Source: an uncultured Clostridia bacterium (lineage in GTDB: Bacteria; Bacillota; Clostridia; Christensenellales; Borkfalkiaceae). Taken from it: a stretch of 64,000 nt of DNA. How positions within the stretch are numbered: the stretch's first letter is position 1; every line of letters starts with the position of its first letter. Both the position numbers and the translations under genes were made by a program. The notes below the pieces were generated by a model. That model saw nothing but the letters and a program-made list of their open reading frames with translations, was not told the DNA's origin and did no database searches. The DNA is taken from the NCBI GenBank assembly GCA_944327625.1, contig CALVHL010000006.1:36697-100696 (forward strand), written 5' to 3'. This document shows, piece after piece, positions 24,729 to 33,822 of this stretch.

Positions 24729-26148
24729 TCCTCTTTAACCTCACTTTATTCTTCACCCCCAGCGCCGACGGGCGGGTTATAAGCGAATACATCCCGCCCT
24801 TGAACGCCGCGTCGCGCATATCCCGCGCGTTGAGCGGCGCAAGCGGCGACAAAAGCGGCACGCCGAAGTCGTTTTCGCCCGCCAGATACGCGACGATTAT
24901 CGCCGCAAGCACGACTATGCCGAAAGTTCCCAAAGAGCCCGCGACGATGAGGCACAACAGCCGAAGGAGCGTCGAAGTTTCGACAAAGTCCGGCACGGTA
25001 TACAGGCAGATTGCCGAAAACGCGACAATTATGACGGCGGGCGTGGAGATTATTCCCGCCTTGACGGCGGTATCGCCGAGCACGAGCGCGCCTACTACGC
25101 TGAGCGCAAGCCCGACGTACTTGGGCATTCTGACGGACGCCTCGTTTAAAACTTCGAGGACGATGAGCGTGAACAGCATTTCGACGCTGGGCGAAAGCGG
25201 TATTCCCTCCACCGAGCTGGCAATTTTAAAGAGCAGTTTTTTGGGAATGAGCTGTATTTTGAACAGCTGTGCGCACACATACAGCGACGGCAGAAGTATG
25301 CCGACGACGACGGCGAATATGCGCAGAAAGCGCAGAAAGGTCGCGCGGTAACTGACTATATAATAGTCCTCCGCCGTCTGGAAATCTTCGCTCAGCGTGT
25401 ACGGCACGGTCAGGGCTATGGGAGAGCCGTCGACGATTATTCCCACCCTGCCCTCGCACACCTTGGCGCAGAACACGTCCGGCTTTTCCGAGGAGGAATT
25501 GCGCCTGAACAGCGAGCGCGGCCGCCGCGACACGAACCCCGCGATATAGGACGAGTCGGGGATAATGTCTATCTCGTTTTGCTCTATGCTGCGCTCGACC
25601 TTTTCGACCAGCCCGTCCGCGGCAACGTCTTTGAGGCTGACGAGCGCGACAGCCGTCTTGGAGCGCTTGCCTACGGTCAGAAAACGTATTTCCAGCCTGT
25701 CCGATTTAAGCCGCTTTCTTATAAGCCCCAGATTGGTCTTTATGTCCTCGGTAAAGCCCTCCCTCGGCCCCTTTACCGCGACCTGAGTGGGCGGCTCCAT
25801 AACCGCCCGCATGGGCGGATTTTTGACGTCGGCGGCGACGATTGCGCCCACCCCTTCGGCGAGGAGAATTGCACAGCCCTCGGCAATCAGCCCCGCGGCT
25901 GCCGTCTCGTCGGGGCAGTCTTTGAGCTGCGGGCAGGCGATGAGCTTAGCCGCGTCCTCCGCCCGCCCGTCAAAGAGTTTGAGGGGCTTTATTATCAGCT
26001 CGCCAATCGCCACCTTATCGGCAATGGAATCGGCATATATGCAGGCGAATTTATCCCCCGCCGCCGACAAAAAGGTAAATTTCATTACGTCGTCGGAGGA
26101 CGAAAGCGCACATATCTTTTCAATTCTGCCTTTGAGAGAATACTTCAT
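24712..26148 (-). CDS. Spore germination protein, GerAA/GerKA family
   Basis: 478 residues, normal length. It is the A subunit of the germinant receptor. The soluble N-terminal half carries conserved segments LLAEGVGAIVAAD, EPPTQVAVKGPREGFTED and NLGLIRKRLKSDRLEI. The C-terminal half has about five membrane helices after the signature LPSLYVCAQLFKIQLIPKKL. ATG 26148 is the conserved start (MKYSLKGRIEKI); the longer frame runs through the promoter region. There is no SD. A GAATAATA sequence 8 nt upstream with GTATT 17 nt before it could be a forespore-type promoter, but this is weak. Confidence 0.9.
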   Translation of the reverse strand: MKYSLKGRIEKICALSSSDDVMKFTFLSAAGDKFACIYADSIADKVAIGELIIKPLKLFDGRAEDAAKLIACPQLKDCPDETAAAGLIAEGCAILLAEGVGAIVAADVKNPPMRAVMEPPTQVAVKGPREGFTEDIKTNLGLIRKRLKSDRLEIRFLTVGKRSKTAVALVSLKDVAADGLVEKVERSIEQNEIDIIPDSSYIAGFVSRRPRSLFRRNSSSEKPDVFCAKVCEGRVGIIVDGSPIALTVPYTLSEDFQTAEDYYIVSYRATFLRFLRIFAVVVGILLPSLYVCAQLFKIQLIPKKLLFKIASSVEGIPLSPSVEMLFTLIVLEVLNEASVRMPKYVGLALSVVGALVLGDTAVKAGIISTPAVIIVAFSAICLYTVPDFVETSTLLRLLCLIVAGSLGTFGIVVLAAIIVAYLAGENDFGVPLLSPLAPLNARDMRDAAFKGGMYSLITRPSALGVKNKVRLKRNERND

Positions 26149-26203
26149 ATCGCAATTATTATTCGGCAAAAACGCGCTAAAAATACGGTCGGACGCAATA
26201 CCG

Positions 26204-26232
26204 TTGACAGGGTGCGCGGAAGGTGATAAAAT
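26204..26232 (+). promoter_or_regulatory. Sigma-A promoter of the glycosylase gene
   Basis: TTGACA (26204-26209), 17-nt spacer, TAAAAT (26227-26232). The leader is about 30 nt with SD GAGGAT. Confidence 0.8.
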
Positions 26233-26269
26233 ATCGCCTGAACAGAGGATAAAAAGGCGGACAGATACA

Positions 26270-27091
26270 ATGAAATTCGACTTCGACGCGACATATTTCA
26301 ACCCGAGAGACGTACTCGAATGCGGACAGCTTTTCCGCTTCGCCCCGCATAAAGAGGGGTATATAGTCTGCTCCCGCGATAAGGCGTGCTATATCTTCTC
26401 CGACGGCGTAAAGACGGTCGTCGAGAGCGATTATCCCGAATATTTCTACAACTATTTCGACCTCAACCGCGATTATTCGGCGATAGTCGGGCTGGCAAAG
26501 AGCTTCGGCATACCCGTGCTCACGCACTCGGCAGAGGTCGCCAAGGGGTTGAGACTTTTAAATCAGGACGCAGAGGAGACCATATTTTCCTTCATCATCT
26601 CGCAGAACAACAACATACCGAGGATCAAGGGAATAATAGACAGAATGTGCAGAGAGCTGGGCAAAAGGCGGCAGTTTGCCGAGGGGGAATATTACACCTT
26701 CCCCGCCGCCGCGAAGATAGGCGAGATGCCGCCCGAATTTTTTAAGGGGCTGGGCGCGGGCTACCGCGACGCATACCTCTCGGAGACGGGCAGGCGCATT
26801 GCCGCAGGCGGCACGGAATACCTGAAAAATCTTTCCGACGGCGAGCTGCGCAAGGAGCTTCTCACCTACAAGGGAATAGGTCCGAAAGTTGCCGACTGCA
26901 TCTGTCTTTTCGGCTTTTCGCGGGCGGCGAACTTCCCCGTCGACACCTGGATGGAGCGCATCTACCGCGAGGACTTCTGCGGAACGCTGACGGACAGAAA
27001 TAAGATAAACGCATACTTCTGCTCGCTGTTCGGCGAATATGCGGGCTTCATTCAGCAGTATTTATTTTACGCCAAACGCTCAAACTTATAA
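26270..27091 (+). CDS. ogg: 8-oxoguanine DNA glycosylase (OGG family)
   Basis: 273 residues. It removes 8-oxoguanine from DNA and nicks the abasic site. An N-terminal OGG_N-like region (ECGQLFRFAPHKEGY) is followed by the helix-hairpin-helix GPD domain. QNNNIPRIKGIID is the family signature. LTYKGIGPKVADC holds the catalytic Lys201, and NFPVDTWMER holds the catalytic Asp225. ATG 26270 follows an SD; the longer frame is antisense to gerAA. It is followed by a phospholipase-like gene after 4 nt, forming an operon. Confidence 0.9.
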   Translation: MKFDFDATYFNPRDVLECGQLFRFAPHKEGYIVCSRDKACYIFSDGVKTVVESDYPEYFYNYFDLNRDYSAIVGLAKSFGIPVLTHSAEVAKGLRLLNQDAEETIFSFIISQNNNIPRIKGIIDRMCRELGKRRQFAEGEYYTFPAAAKIGEMPPEFFKGLGAGYRDAYLSETGRRIAAGGTEYLKNLSDGELRKELLTYKGIGPKVADCICLFGFSRAANFPVDTWMERIYREDFCGTLTDRNKINAYFCSLFGEYAGFIQQYLFYAKRSNL

Positions 27092-27095
27092 TAAT

Positions 27096-27767
27096 ATGCC
27101 CGACTACTTCACCCACGCCATAGCCGCGCAAAAGGTATACGAGAGCCTTGAAAAAGCTTACCGACAGAAGATAGACAACGCCGACCTGTACCTTTTGGGG
27201 GCGCAGGGCGGCGACCTTTATTTTACCTATAATCTCAATTACCGCGCCAACGCGGGCAGAAAACTGCACAACGCGGACAACGTCGAACTTTTCGGCGCGC
27301 TTGCAGAGCGCAACGCAATCTACGCCGCGGGTTTTGCCACGCATTACGCCATGGATTGCACGCTACACCCCGCAATATATGCCTTTGAACGCATTTCGCG
27401 CGTCCCTTTCGCCCACCTCCGCTTCGAGAACGATTTAGGGCTGTTCGTCAGCCGCTATTTTGCAATTCCCCGCAGGATATTGCCCCGCGAACGCATATTG
27501 GCACAGTCCAAAAGCGTGTACGGCGCGATCTGCGCGGTGCTCGACGGGGCTACAGAAAAGGGCGTTGAACGCTGTCTTAAAAGGCACTTTGCCTATACCC
27601 GCGCGATATTCTCCGCCAAGCGCGACGACTATGTATTCAGGTACGACTATTCGTCGCTGTCGGGCGCGGTTGCCGACGGCATATCGCTGGGCGCGGAGTG
27701 CGTCAGGGCGGTATTTGACGGCAATATCTCCCCCTCGCTGTTCGGCAAGTCGTTCCTCGAAAAATAG
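27096..27767 (+). CDS. Zinc-dependent phospholipase C-like protein
   Basis: 223 residues. It belongs to the zinc-dependent phospholipase C/S1-P1-like family: an all-helical protein with His and Asp metal ligands such as DYFTHAI at the start, LGAQGGDLYF, and FATHYAMDCTLHPAIY near residue 85. There is no signal peptide, so the protein is probably cytoplasmic and the phospholipase name may not describe its real substrate. ATG 27096 lies 4 nt after the ogg stop. Its last 121 nt overlap the convergent spoIVFB gene. Confidence 0.8.
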   Translation: MPDYFTHAIAAQKVYESLEKAYRQKIDNADLYLLGAQGGDLYFTYNLNYRANAGRKLHNADNVELFGALAERNAIYAAGFATHYAMDCTLHPAIYAFERISRVPFAHLRFENDLGLFVSRYFAIPRRILPRERILAQSKSVYGAICAVLDGATEKGVERCLKRHFAYTRAIFSAKRDDYVFRYDYSSLSGAVADGISLGAECVRAVFDGNISPSLFGKSFLEK

Positions 27768-28570
27768 TCGCCGAACACCCTGTCGTAGACCGAACTTTCG
27801 AGCGAGAGCGAATAGAGTTCGTCCTGCGTTATCTCCTCCGCAATGCCGCCCCCGTCGTACAGCTGAAAGACGGCGTAGTGCCTTGCGCTAAGCTTTTTGT
27901 AAGCGTCCTTGAAAGTAAGCGACGCGTCGCAGAGAATATATTTTACCTCAATCCCCCGCTTCAGCCTGCCCGCAGTCGAGAAGTTTATCCTCTCGCAACC
28001 TGCGGGCTTTTCAAATACCGAAAGCAGCATAAACGCCGAAAAGATGAGGAGGGCGAAATTATAGCCGCTGAAAAAGAACAGCGCGAACATTGTCGCCGAC
28101 ACGACCGCCGCGACGATTTTCACGGCGTACATTGCGGCCTTTTCGCCGAAAAATCTCCTCATTATACAGCCGAAAACCCTGCCGCCGTCGAGCGGGTATG
28201 CGGGCAGAAGATTGACGGCGAGCATTGCAAGGTTGGCATACATGACGGTATCGGTATAGCCGTATGTCTGCGGGAAGAACCACCACAGCCCCGCCAGCGC
28301 GACAAGGACGCAGACGTTGACGAGCGGCCCAGCCAGCGCGAGCCTGATCTCGTCCGCGGGGCGTATGCCCTCTATGTCCATGAACGCCGCCGCGCCGTAG
28401 GGCATGAGGCTTATCTTGGTGCAGGTAAAGCCCATGCCCGCCGCGCAAAAAATATGACCGCACTCGTGCAGGAGGGCGGTCAACATACATATCAGCGCGG
28501 TCGGCAGACCGCCGAATACCGCGCTTAAAAGCATCACCGCGAAGAACAGCGGATGGATGACTAATTTCAC
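27647..28570 (-). CDS. spoIVFB: SpoIVFB-like intramembrane metalloprotease (M50)
   Basis: 307 residues. In Bacillus this site-2 protease cleaves pro-sigma-K in the mother cell. The zinc motif HECGH is in a membrane helix near residue 40, and the second motif NLLPAYPLDGGRV near residue 130 supplies the Asp ligand. About six membrane helices precede a soluble CBS-like C-terminal region (LTFKDAYKKLSARHYAVFQL). I choose GTG 28570 because it overlaps the upstream stop as GTGA; the longer start lies within the previous gene. The C-terminal tail of about 40 residues is low-complexity and overlaps the convergent gene. Confidence 0.85.
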   Translation of the reverse strand: MKLVIHPLFFAVMLLSAVFGGLPTALICMLTALLHECGHIFCAAGMGFTCTKISLMPYGAAAFMDIEGIRPADEIRLALAGPLVNVCVLVALAGLWWFFPQTYGYTDTVMYANLAMLAVNLLPAYPLDGGRVFGCIMRRFFGEKAAMYAVKIVAAVVSATMFALFFFSGYNFALLIFSAFMLLSVFEKPAGCERINFSTAGRLKRGIEVKYILCDASLTFKDAYKKLSARHYAVFQLYDGGGIAEEITQDELYSLSLESSVYDRVFGDYFSRNDLPNSEGEILPSNTALTHSAPSDMPSATAPDSDE

Positions 28571-29316
28571 TGGTTCCAGACGGGGAGCACGCCCGACATA
28601 GTATAGCAATTGAGGAGCGTTTCGCCGTCATACATACTGACTTTGACCTCGTTCTGTCCGTCCGAGCGGGCAAACGGCAGGTTTGCCTCCACCTCGTCGC
28701 CGACGGCGCAATAGACGGTCGAGAGCCCCGTAATTACGCTCGAAAAGGTCGAAGTATGCGCAATTCTGACGGTATAAAGCCCGTTTTCGGACACTACGGA
28801 GGCTATTTCGCCCTCGCAGACGGGATAGACGGCGGCATCGTCGGTAAAGCTTATCACGCCGTCCGCCGACACGCTTACTTCGGCGTCCGACAACTCCGAC
28901 ACGACGGGCGAGAGCGTCAGTTCATAGTACGCCGCCTCCTCCTCGGGGAGCGCCGAAAGGCTGCCCATAAAGGCGTTTATGGCGGTATTCGGCACTAACA
29001 TATTGGTGACGAATATGCCTGCGGCGATGAGGCAGGCGGCAACGCCCTCGGCAATGAGAAAGCCCGTGGCAAAGCGGTCCTTATTCTTATTCGGCTGAGG
29101 ACGGACAAGTTCTTCGGTGGCGGTATATACGCCCTCGAACTCGCCGCCGAACGCTTCTTCCGCCGCGCCCGCCCTGTCGTTGACGCTTTCGAGCACCTGA
29201 TCTTTGAGGTCCTCCTCGCGCCTTGCCCTGCGCCTGAAAAAGGGCTTTTTCTTTACGACGCTGACCGTGCTGACGGGTATTTCCAACATCTGTGCATAAT
29301 CCAATCCTTCATTCAT
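28567..29316 (-). CDS. spoIVFA: SpoIVFA-like membrane protein (degenerate M23 domain)
   Basis: 249 residues. The basic cytoplasmic N-terminus has KKKPFFRRRARREED, one membrane helix follows (FLIAEGVAACLIAAGIFVTN), and the outer C-terminal domain reads like a LytM/M23 fold (GLYTVRIAHTSTFSSVITGL then VYCAVGDEVEANLPFA). The zinc ligands of M23 peptidases are missing, as in SpoIVFA, which only regulates SpoIVFB. Coupling to the next gene by GTGA supports the pairing. The SD is GAGGTG. A TATAAT lies at about 29347-29352. Confidence 0.75.
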   Translation of the reverse strand: MNEGLDYAQMLEIPVSTVSVVKKKPFFRRRARREEDLKDQVLESVNDRAGAAEEAFGGEFEGVYTATEELVRPQPNKNKDRFATGFLIAEGVAACLIAAGIFVTNMLVPNTAINAFMGSLSALPEEEAAYYELTLSPVVSELSDAEVSVSADGVISFTDDAAVYPVCEGEIASVVSENGLYTVRIAHTSTFSSVITGLSTVYCAVGDEVEANLPFARSDGQNEVKVSMYDGETLLNCYTMSGVLPVWNQ

Positions 29317-29383
29317 AGAAAGTACACCTCGCGTTTTTGGTTTACCGTATTATACGCGGCGGACAGGCATTTAAGAACAGAAA

Positions 29384-29431
29384 AAAGGCGCGGCGACAAA
29401 TTTTTGCAATCTGCCGCCGCGCCGCGCCTTT
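29384..29431 (-). terminator. Terminator of rsmA
   Basis: Stem AAAGGCGCGGCG / CGCCGCGCCTTT with a 24-nt loop, ending in TTTTTT on the minus strand. Confidence 0.8.
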
Positions 29432-29435
29432 AACT

Positions 29436-30275
29436 TTATTTAATAATATCCGAAATATTTTCGGCAAGGCGGGCGAAGTCGTCGGGCGAGAGCGTCTCGC
29501 CGCGCACCCCCTGCGCTATGCCGCTTTTTGCTATTGCCTCCCTCGCCATCTCGCGCGTCAGCCCGAAGGAATTGACGAGGTTATTTTCGAGCGTCTTGCG
29601 GCGGGCGCCGAACGCCGCCTGCACGCATTTTTTATACATTGCCGCATCGCGGACGTCCGCGCGGGGCGCGCCGAGGTCTATCCTGACGACCGCGCTGTCG
29701 ACGTTGGGGCTGGGGTGAAAGTGCTCTCTGCCGACCTTCATTATTATCCTGCCGCTGCCGCGCAGGGCGATATTCGCCGTAATCGCGCCATAGTCCGCCG
29801 TGCCCGCCTCGGCGCACAGCCTGCGGGCGACCTCCTCCTGCACCATTACGGTGAGCGAGCGGCACTTCTTCGAGTTCTCGACAAAGGTCATTATGAGCGG
29901 GGTGGTTATATAGTAGGGAAGATTGGCAACGACGACGTATTCGGGCATACTCTTTTCCAGCTCGTCGAGCCGCAGACGGGTAAAATCTTTGAATATTATC
30001 TCGGCATTTTCCACGCCCGCAAGCGTCCGCGCAAGCACGGGTTCAAGGCTTTTGTCTATCTCGTAGCCGTAGACCTTCTTAGCCCTTGCGGCGATCTGCC
30101 GCGTCAGCGTACCCGCGCCGCAGCCTATCTCTATTACCGTAGTGTCGCCGTCCACGCCCGCGCCCTCGACAATGTCGGCGAGCAGCTTTTCGTCGTAGAT
30201 GAAGTTCTGCCCGTACTGCTTTTTAAAGGAGAAGTTATTGCCGCGCAGCACGCCCGCAACCGTTCTGTCTTCCAT
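29436..30275 (-). CDS. rsmA: 16S rRNA adenine dimethyltransferase RsmA (KsgA)
   Basis: 279 residues, normal length. It dimethylates two adjacent adenines near the 3' end of 16S rRNA during 30S maturation. KKQYGQNFIYDEKLL is the family start. The SAM loop is VIEIGCGAGTLTRQIA, and the catalytic NLPYYITTP motif is intact. SD GAGGTG precedes ATG 30275. It lies downstream of metG and tatD but behind their terminator. Confidence 0.95.
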   Translation of the reverse strand: MEDRTVAGVLRGNNFSFKKQYGQNFIYDEKLLADIVEGAGVDGDTTVIEIGCGAGTLTRQIAARAKKVYGYEIDKSLEPVLARTLAGVENAEIIFKDFTRLRLDELEKSMPEYVVVANLPYYITTPLIMTFVENSKKCRSLTVMVQEEVARRLCAEAGTADYGAITANIALRGSGRIIMKVGREHFHPSPNVDSAVVRIDLGAPRADVRDAAMYKKCVQAAFGARRKTLENNLVNSFGLTREMAREAIAKSGIAQGVRGETLSPDDFARLAENISDIIK

Positions 30276-30347
30276 AATTTACACCTCGCCCCGCCGCATA
30301 AAGTCCGCGCGGCGGATTAAAACTTATATTGCGCACGAAAGATTATA

Positions 30348-30384
30348 AAAGCCGGAGGCCGCCACAAAAAACGCCTTCGGCTTT
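30348..30384 (-). terminator. Terminator of the metG-tatD operon
   Basis: Stem AAAGCCGAAGGC / GCCTCCGGCTTT on the minus strand (one mismatch-bulge), followed by TATAATC. Confidence 0.65.
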
Positions 30385-30390
30385 CGGTCG

Positions 30391-31164
30391 TTATCTCAGT
30401 TTTTTAAACAACGCAAGCGCGTTGTCAAACGCCGTTTTTTCAAATTGCCCCCGTACTATGCCCTTGCTATCGGCGATATGCGCCGCAATCTCGGGTATGG
30501 AAAGCGGGGTATTGGGGAACGCGCCGTACTTCGACGCGGGCGGCATATACGGGCTGTCCGTCTCGGTGAGAATACGCTCTGGCGGGAGGGCGGCAATCAC
30601 CCTGTTCGCCCGCTTAGAGCCCTTCCACGTCGCCGCGCCGCCGAACGAGAAATACATTCCGAACTTTAAAAGCTGCTCTGCAATCTCGACCGAGTGGGAA
30701 TAACAGTGCATGAGCGCGCCGCCCTTTAAAAGCTCTGCGTTTGCCTTCAATATGCCAAGCATATCCTCCGCGCAGTCGCGCGAATGTATCTGCACGGGCA
30801 TACTTAGCGACGAGGCAAGGCGGAGCTGTCTTAAAAATATCTCACTCTGCGCCTCTCTGTCGGTGTCGGGATAGTGATAGTCCAGCCCTATCTCGCCGAC
30901 GGCAACGCACTTGGGGTGCTTGGCAAGCCGCTCTATCTTTTCAAGGTCGCCCTCGCGGTAGCCCGAAAGCTCGGTCGGGTGAAAGCCCGCCGTGAAATAC
31001 ACGCCGTCGAACCTTTCAGAAAGTTCTTTGCCGTATTCCGACGAGGGCAGATCGAACCCCGCGACGATCAGCCGACCGACGCCCGCCGCAGCGCACTCGG
31101 CAACGAGCGCGCCTAAATCGCCGAAATTCTCCCCGTCGAGATGACAGTGAACGTCGATATACAT
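30391..31164 (-). CDS. tatD: TatD family metal-dependent hydrolase/DNase
   Basis: 257 residues. It is a TIM-barrel metal hydrolase of the TatD DNase family. Metal motifs are YIDVHCHLD at the N-terminus, GEIGLDYHY, PVQIHSRD, LMHCYSHS and the C-terminal TETDSPYMPP. All are intact. ATG 31164 overlaps the metG stop (TAATG), the classical metG-tatD arrangement of Firmicutes. Longer open frames extend antisense-free into metG but are another reading frame and are not used. Confidence 0.93.
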   Translation of the reverse strand: MYIDVHCHLDGENFGDLGALVAECAAAGVGRLIVAGFDLPSSEYGKELSERFDGVYFTAGFHPTELSGYREGDLEKIERLAKHPKCVAVGEIGLDYHYPDTDREAQSEIFLRQLRLASSLSMPVQIHSRDCAEDMLGILKANAELLKGGALMHCYSHSVEIAEQLLKFGMYFSFGGAATWKGSKRANRVIAALPPERILTETDSPYMPPASKYGAFPNTPLSIPEIAAHIADSKGIVRGQFEKTAFDNALALFKKLR

Positions 31165-33158
31165 TATGCCAGCGTACTGCCGTCGGGTACGTCCTTTTCG
31201 GGGCAGACGAGCGACAGAGTGCCGTCGGGCGCTTCCGCGCAGACGATCATTCCCTCGGACATAATGCCCTTCATCTCTCTCGGGGGCAGGTTGGTGACGA
31301 CGACGACTTTTTTGCCGACCATCTCCTCGGGCGTGTAGTGCTTTGCAATGCCGCTTAATATGGACAGCGTCTTGTTGCCGACTTTTACGGTCTCGTGCAG
31401 AAGCTTGCTCTTTTTGACAGCCTCGCACGCGATTACCGTGCCTATCTTCATCTCGACCTTTGCGAAGTCGTCTATGGTTATTTCCTGCTTCTTCTCCTCT
31501 GCGGGAGCCTGATTTGCCTCTGCCATCTGCTTTTTAGCTATCTCCTCAATCTTAGGTTTTATGTCCTCGAAATTTATTCTCTCGAACAGCGTCGAGGGCG
31601 CTTCGCAGGTCGAATATTCATCCGCCGTACCGAACGCGCCGAGCGTATCGAACGCCCTCTCCTTTCCGCCCGTCTCGGCAATAATCTTATCCGCCGTCGA
31701 GGGCATGAAGGGCTTTAAGAGATTTGCGCCGATATTTATAGCCTCCAGGAGGTTATAGAGCACCTGTTCGAGGCGGGGCTTATCCTCCTCGTTCTTGGCA
31801 AGCACCCACGGGCAGGTCTCGTCAATATACTTGTTGGCGCGGCGGAATACCGTCCACAGCGCGTCGAGTGCGTCCGCCACCCTGAATTCGTCCATACACT
31901 TTGCAACCTTTGCGGCCGCGCCTTCGACGACTTCTTTGAGCGACGCGTCAACTTCGCCCTCCGCGCCCGTCTTTTTAACCTTTCCGCCGAAATACTTATT
32001 GGTCATTGCCACCGTGCGCTTGACGAGGTTGCCGAGCGTGTTGGCGAGGTCGGAATTAACCCTTTCGGCGACGAGCTCCCAAGTGATTATGCCGTCGTTG
32101 AGATAGGGCATTTCGTGAAGTACGAAATAGCGCACAGCGTCCACGCCGAATATCGAGGCGAGGTCGTCCGCATAGATGACGTTGCCGCGGCTCTTTGACA
32201 TCTTATCGCCGCCCTGCAACAGCCAGGGGTGACCGAATACCGTCACGGGCAGCGGCTCACCGAGCGCCATGAGGAATATCGGCCAGTAGATGGTGTGGAA
32301 CCTGACAATGTCCTTGCCGACGACGTGCACGTTTGCGGGCCAGTATTTATTGTACTTCTCGTCCGATTTGTCGGTATCGTAGCCCAGCCCCGTGATATAG
32401 TTGGTCAGCGCGTCCAGCCAGACGTAGACGACATGACGGCTGTCAAAGTCGACGGGTACGCCCCACTTGAAGGAGGTGCGCGACACGCAGAGATCCTGCA
32501 ATTTATACTTTATAGTGCCGTCGTCGATTGCGCGAAGCAGCTCCTCGTCGGACTTGCCGATAAACTCGTCGGCGAGCAGAAAGTTATTCATCATCTCGTT
32601 CTTGCGCGCGACGGGCTGGATAAATTCGGGGTGGGTGAGAATGTGCTTTACCAGCCTGTCGGCATACTTGCCCATCTTGAAGAAGTACGCCTCCTCCCGC
32701 GCGGGCTTGACTTCCCTGCCGCAGTCGGGGCACTTGCCGTCTATAAGCTGGCTCTCCGTCCAGAAGCTCTCGCAGGGGGTGCAGTAAAGCCCCTCGTAGG
32801 CGCTCTTGTAGATGTCGCCCTGCTCGAAGAACTTTTTGAAGATCTTTGCCACCTGCTTTTCGTGATAGTCGTCGGTCGTCCTTATGAACTTGTCGTACTT
32901 TACGTCCATGAGGTCCCACAGCCGACGGATTTCGGCGGCGATATCGTCGACGAACTGTTTGGGCGTTACGCCCTTTTCTTCGGCTTTGAGCTCGACTTTC
33001 TGACCGTGCTCGTCCGTGCCCGTCTGATAGAGCACGTCATAGCCCTGCATCTTCTTCATCCGCGCGAGCGCGTCGCACAGTATGATCTCGTAGGTGTTGC
33101 CGATGTGCGGCTTGCCCGAGGTGTAAGTTATTGCAGAAGTGATATAATACTTTTCCAT
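31164..33158 (-). CDS. metG: Methionyl-tRNA synthetase MetG
   Basis: 664 residues, normal for the Firmicute enzyme. The class I HIGH-type motif is SGKPHIGNTYE, the zinc knuckle is CTPC then CPDCG near residues 125-145, and the KMSKS loop is KMSKSRGNV near residue 295. The C-terminal 110 residues form the EMAP/Trbp111 tRNA-binding domain (IDDFAKVEMKIGTVIACE). Promoter at 33198-33226 gives a leader of about 39 nt with a weak SD. Confidence 0.96.
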   Translation of the reverse strand: MEKYYITSAITYTSGKPHIGNTYEIILCDALARMKKMQGYDVLYQTGTDEHGQKVELKAEEKGVTPKQFVDDIAAEIRRLWDLMDVKYDKFIRTTDDYHEKQVAKIFKKFFEQGDIYKSAYEGLYCTPCESFWTESQLIDGKCPDCGREVKPAREEAYFFKMGKYADRLVKHILTHPEFIQPVARKNEMMNNFLLADEFIGKSDEELLRAIDDGTIKYKLQDLCVSRTSFKWGVPVDFDSRHVVYVWLDALTNYITGLGYDTDKSDEKYNKYWPANVHVVGKDIVRFHTIYWPIFLMALGEPLPVTVFGHPWLLQGGDKMSKSRGNVIYADDLASIFGVDAVRYFVLHEMPYLNDGIITWELVAERVNSDLANTLGNLVKRTVAMTNKYFGGKVKKTGAEGEVDASLKEVVEGAAAKVAKCMDEFRVADALDALWTVFRRANKYIDETCPWVLAKNEEDKPRLEQVLYNLLEAINIGANLLKPFMPSTADKIIAETGGKERAFDTLGAFGTADEYSTCEAPSTLFERINFEDIKPKIEEIAKKQMAEANQAPAEEKKQEITIDDFAKVEMKIGTVIACEAVKKSKLLHETVKVGNKTLSILSGIAKHYTPEEMVGKKVVVVTNLPPREMKGIMSEGMIVCAEAPDGTLSLVCPEKDVPDGSTLA

Positions 33159-33197
33159 ATCCGCTTTGACCTTGCTTAGTTTTTTTTCTCGACATAG

Positions 33198-33226
33198 AAT
33201 ATACCATATTTACACAAAAAAGTAAA
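33198..33226 (-). promoter_or_regulatory. Promoter of metG
   Basis: TTTACT (33226-33221), 17-nt spacer, TATATT (33203-33198). Confidence 0.65.
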
Positions 33227-33261
33227 GAATAATAGGCAAACGCGGCAAATATAAATAGGCT

Positions 33262-33822
33262 ATGAACGCAGTTTTTACCCTTATCACGCTAAGTTCGGCA
33301 ATACTTCTGCTCTTTGAACCGGAGCAGTTCCTGCCCGCGCTGACCGACGGGGCGCAGAACGCCGTCCGCACGGCGGCAATGCTGTTTTTAATCTACGCCG
33401 TCTGGATGGGGCTTTCGGCTGTTGCGGAGGACAGCGGACTGACGCGCAGTCTTTCAAGGCGCATACGAAAGCCGCTCAAACGGCTGTTCCGCACGGGCGA
33501 CGACCAGGCCGCGGAGAATATCGCAATGAACATAAGCTGTAACCTCTTAGGGATCGGCGGCGCGGCAACCCCCTACGCCGTCAGGGCGATAGCGCGGCTG
33601 GAAGGCGAGGACAACGCCTTCGGGCAGAACCTCCTTTTTATACTCAACGCGACATCGCTGCAACTCGTACCCGCGACGGTGATAGCGCTCCGCGCATCGC
33701 TGGGCAGCTCCGCCGCCCACGACATAACCCTGCCCTCGCTCATCGTCACCGCGCTATCGACGGGCATAGCCGTCGCCCTGTTCCTTGCCGCCGACGCGCT
33801 TTCACGGAGGAAAAAGAAGTGA
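33262..33822 (+). CDS. spmA: Spore maturation protein SpmA
   Basis: 186 residues with four membrane helices and the Gate/nucleoside-recognition domain. In Bacillus, SpmA and SpmB are needed for full spore-core dehydration. Typical segments are AAMLFLIYAVWMGLSAVAEDSG, ISCNLLGIGGAATPYAV and LFILNATSLQLVPATVIALR (the latter two shortened here). A TATAAA ends 6 nt before ATG 33262 and there is no clear SD. spmB starts 4 nt before its stop (overlap), so the two are coupled. Confidence 0.93.
   Translation: MNAVFTLITLSSAILLLFEPEQFLPALTDGAQNAVRTAAMLFLIYAVWMGLSAVAEDSGLTRSLSRRIRKPLKRLFRTGDDQAAENIAMNISCNLLGIGGAATPYAVRAIARLEGEDNAFGQNLLFILNATSLQLVPATVIALRASLGSSAAHDITLPSLIVTALSTGIAVALFLAADALSRRKKK

Noticed and set aside
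26033..26045. GCATATATGC-like matches inside coding genes (for example in gerAA and near 27367)
   Set aside because: Only the short core matches; the flanking TTGCCCC and tail are missing, so chance in GC-biased codons is enough.
29337..30320. 327-codon plus-strand frame opposite rsmA
   Set aside because: rsmA is unambiguous on the other strand; the frame runs through its terminator and lacks an SD.
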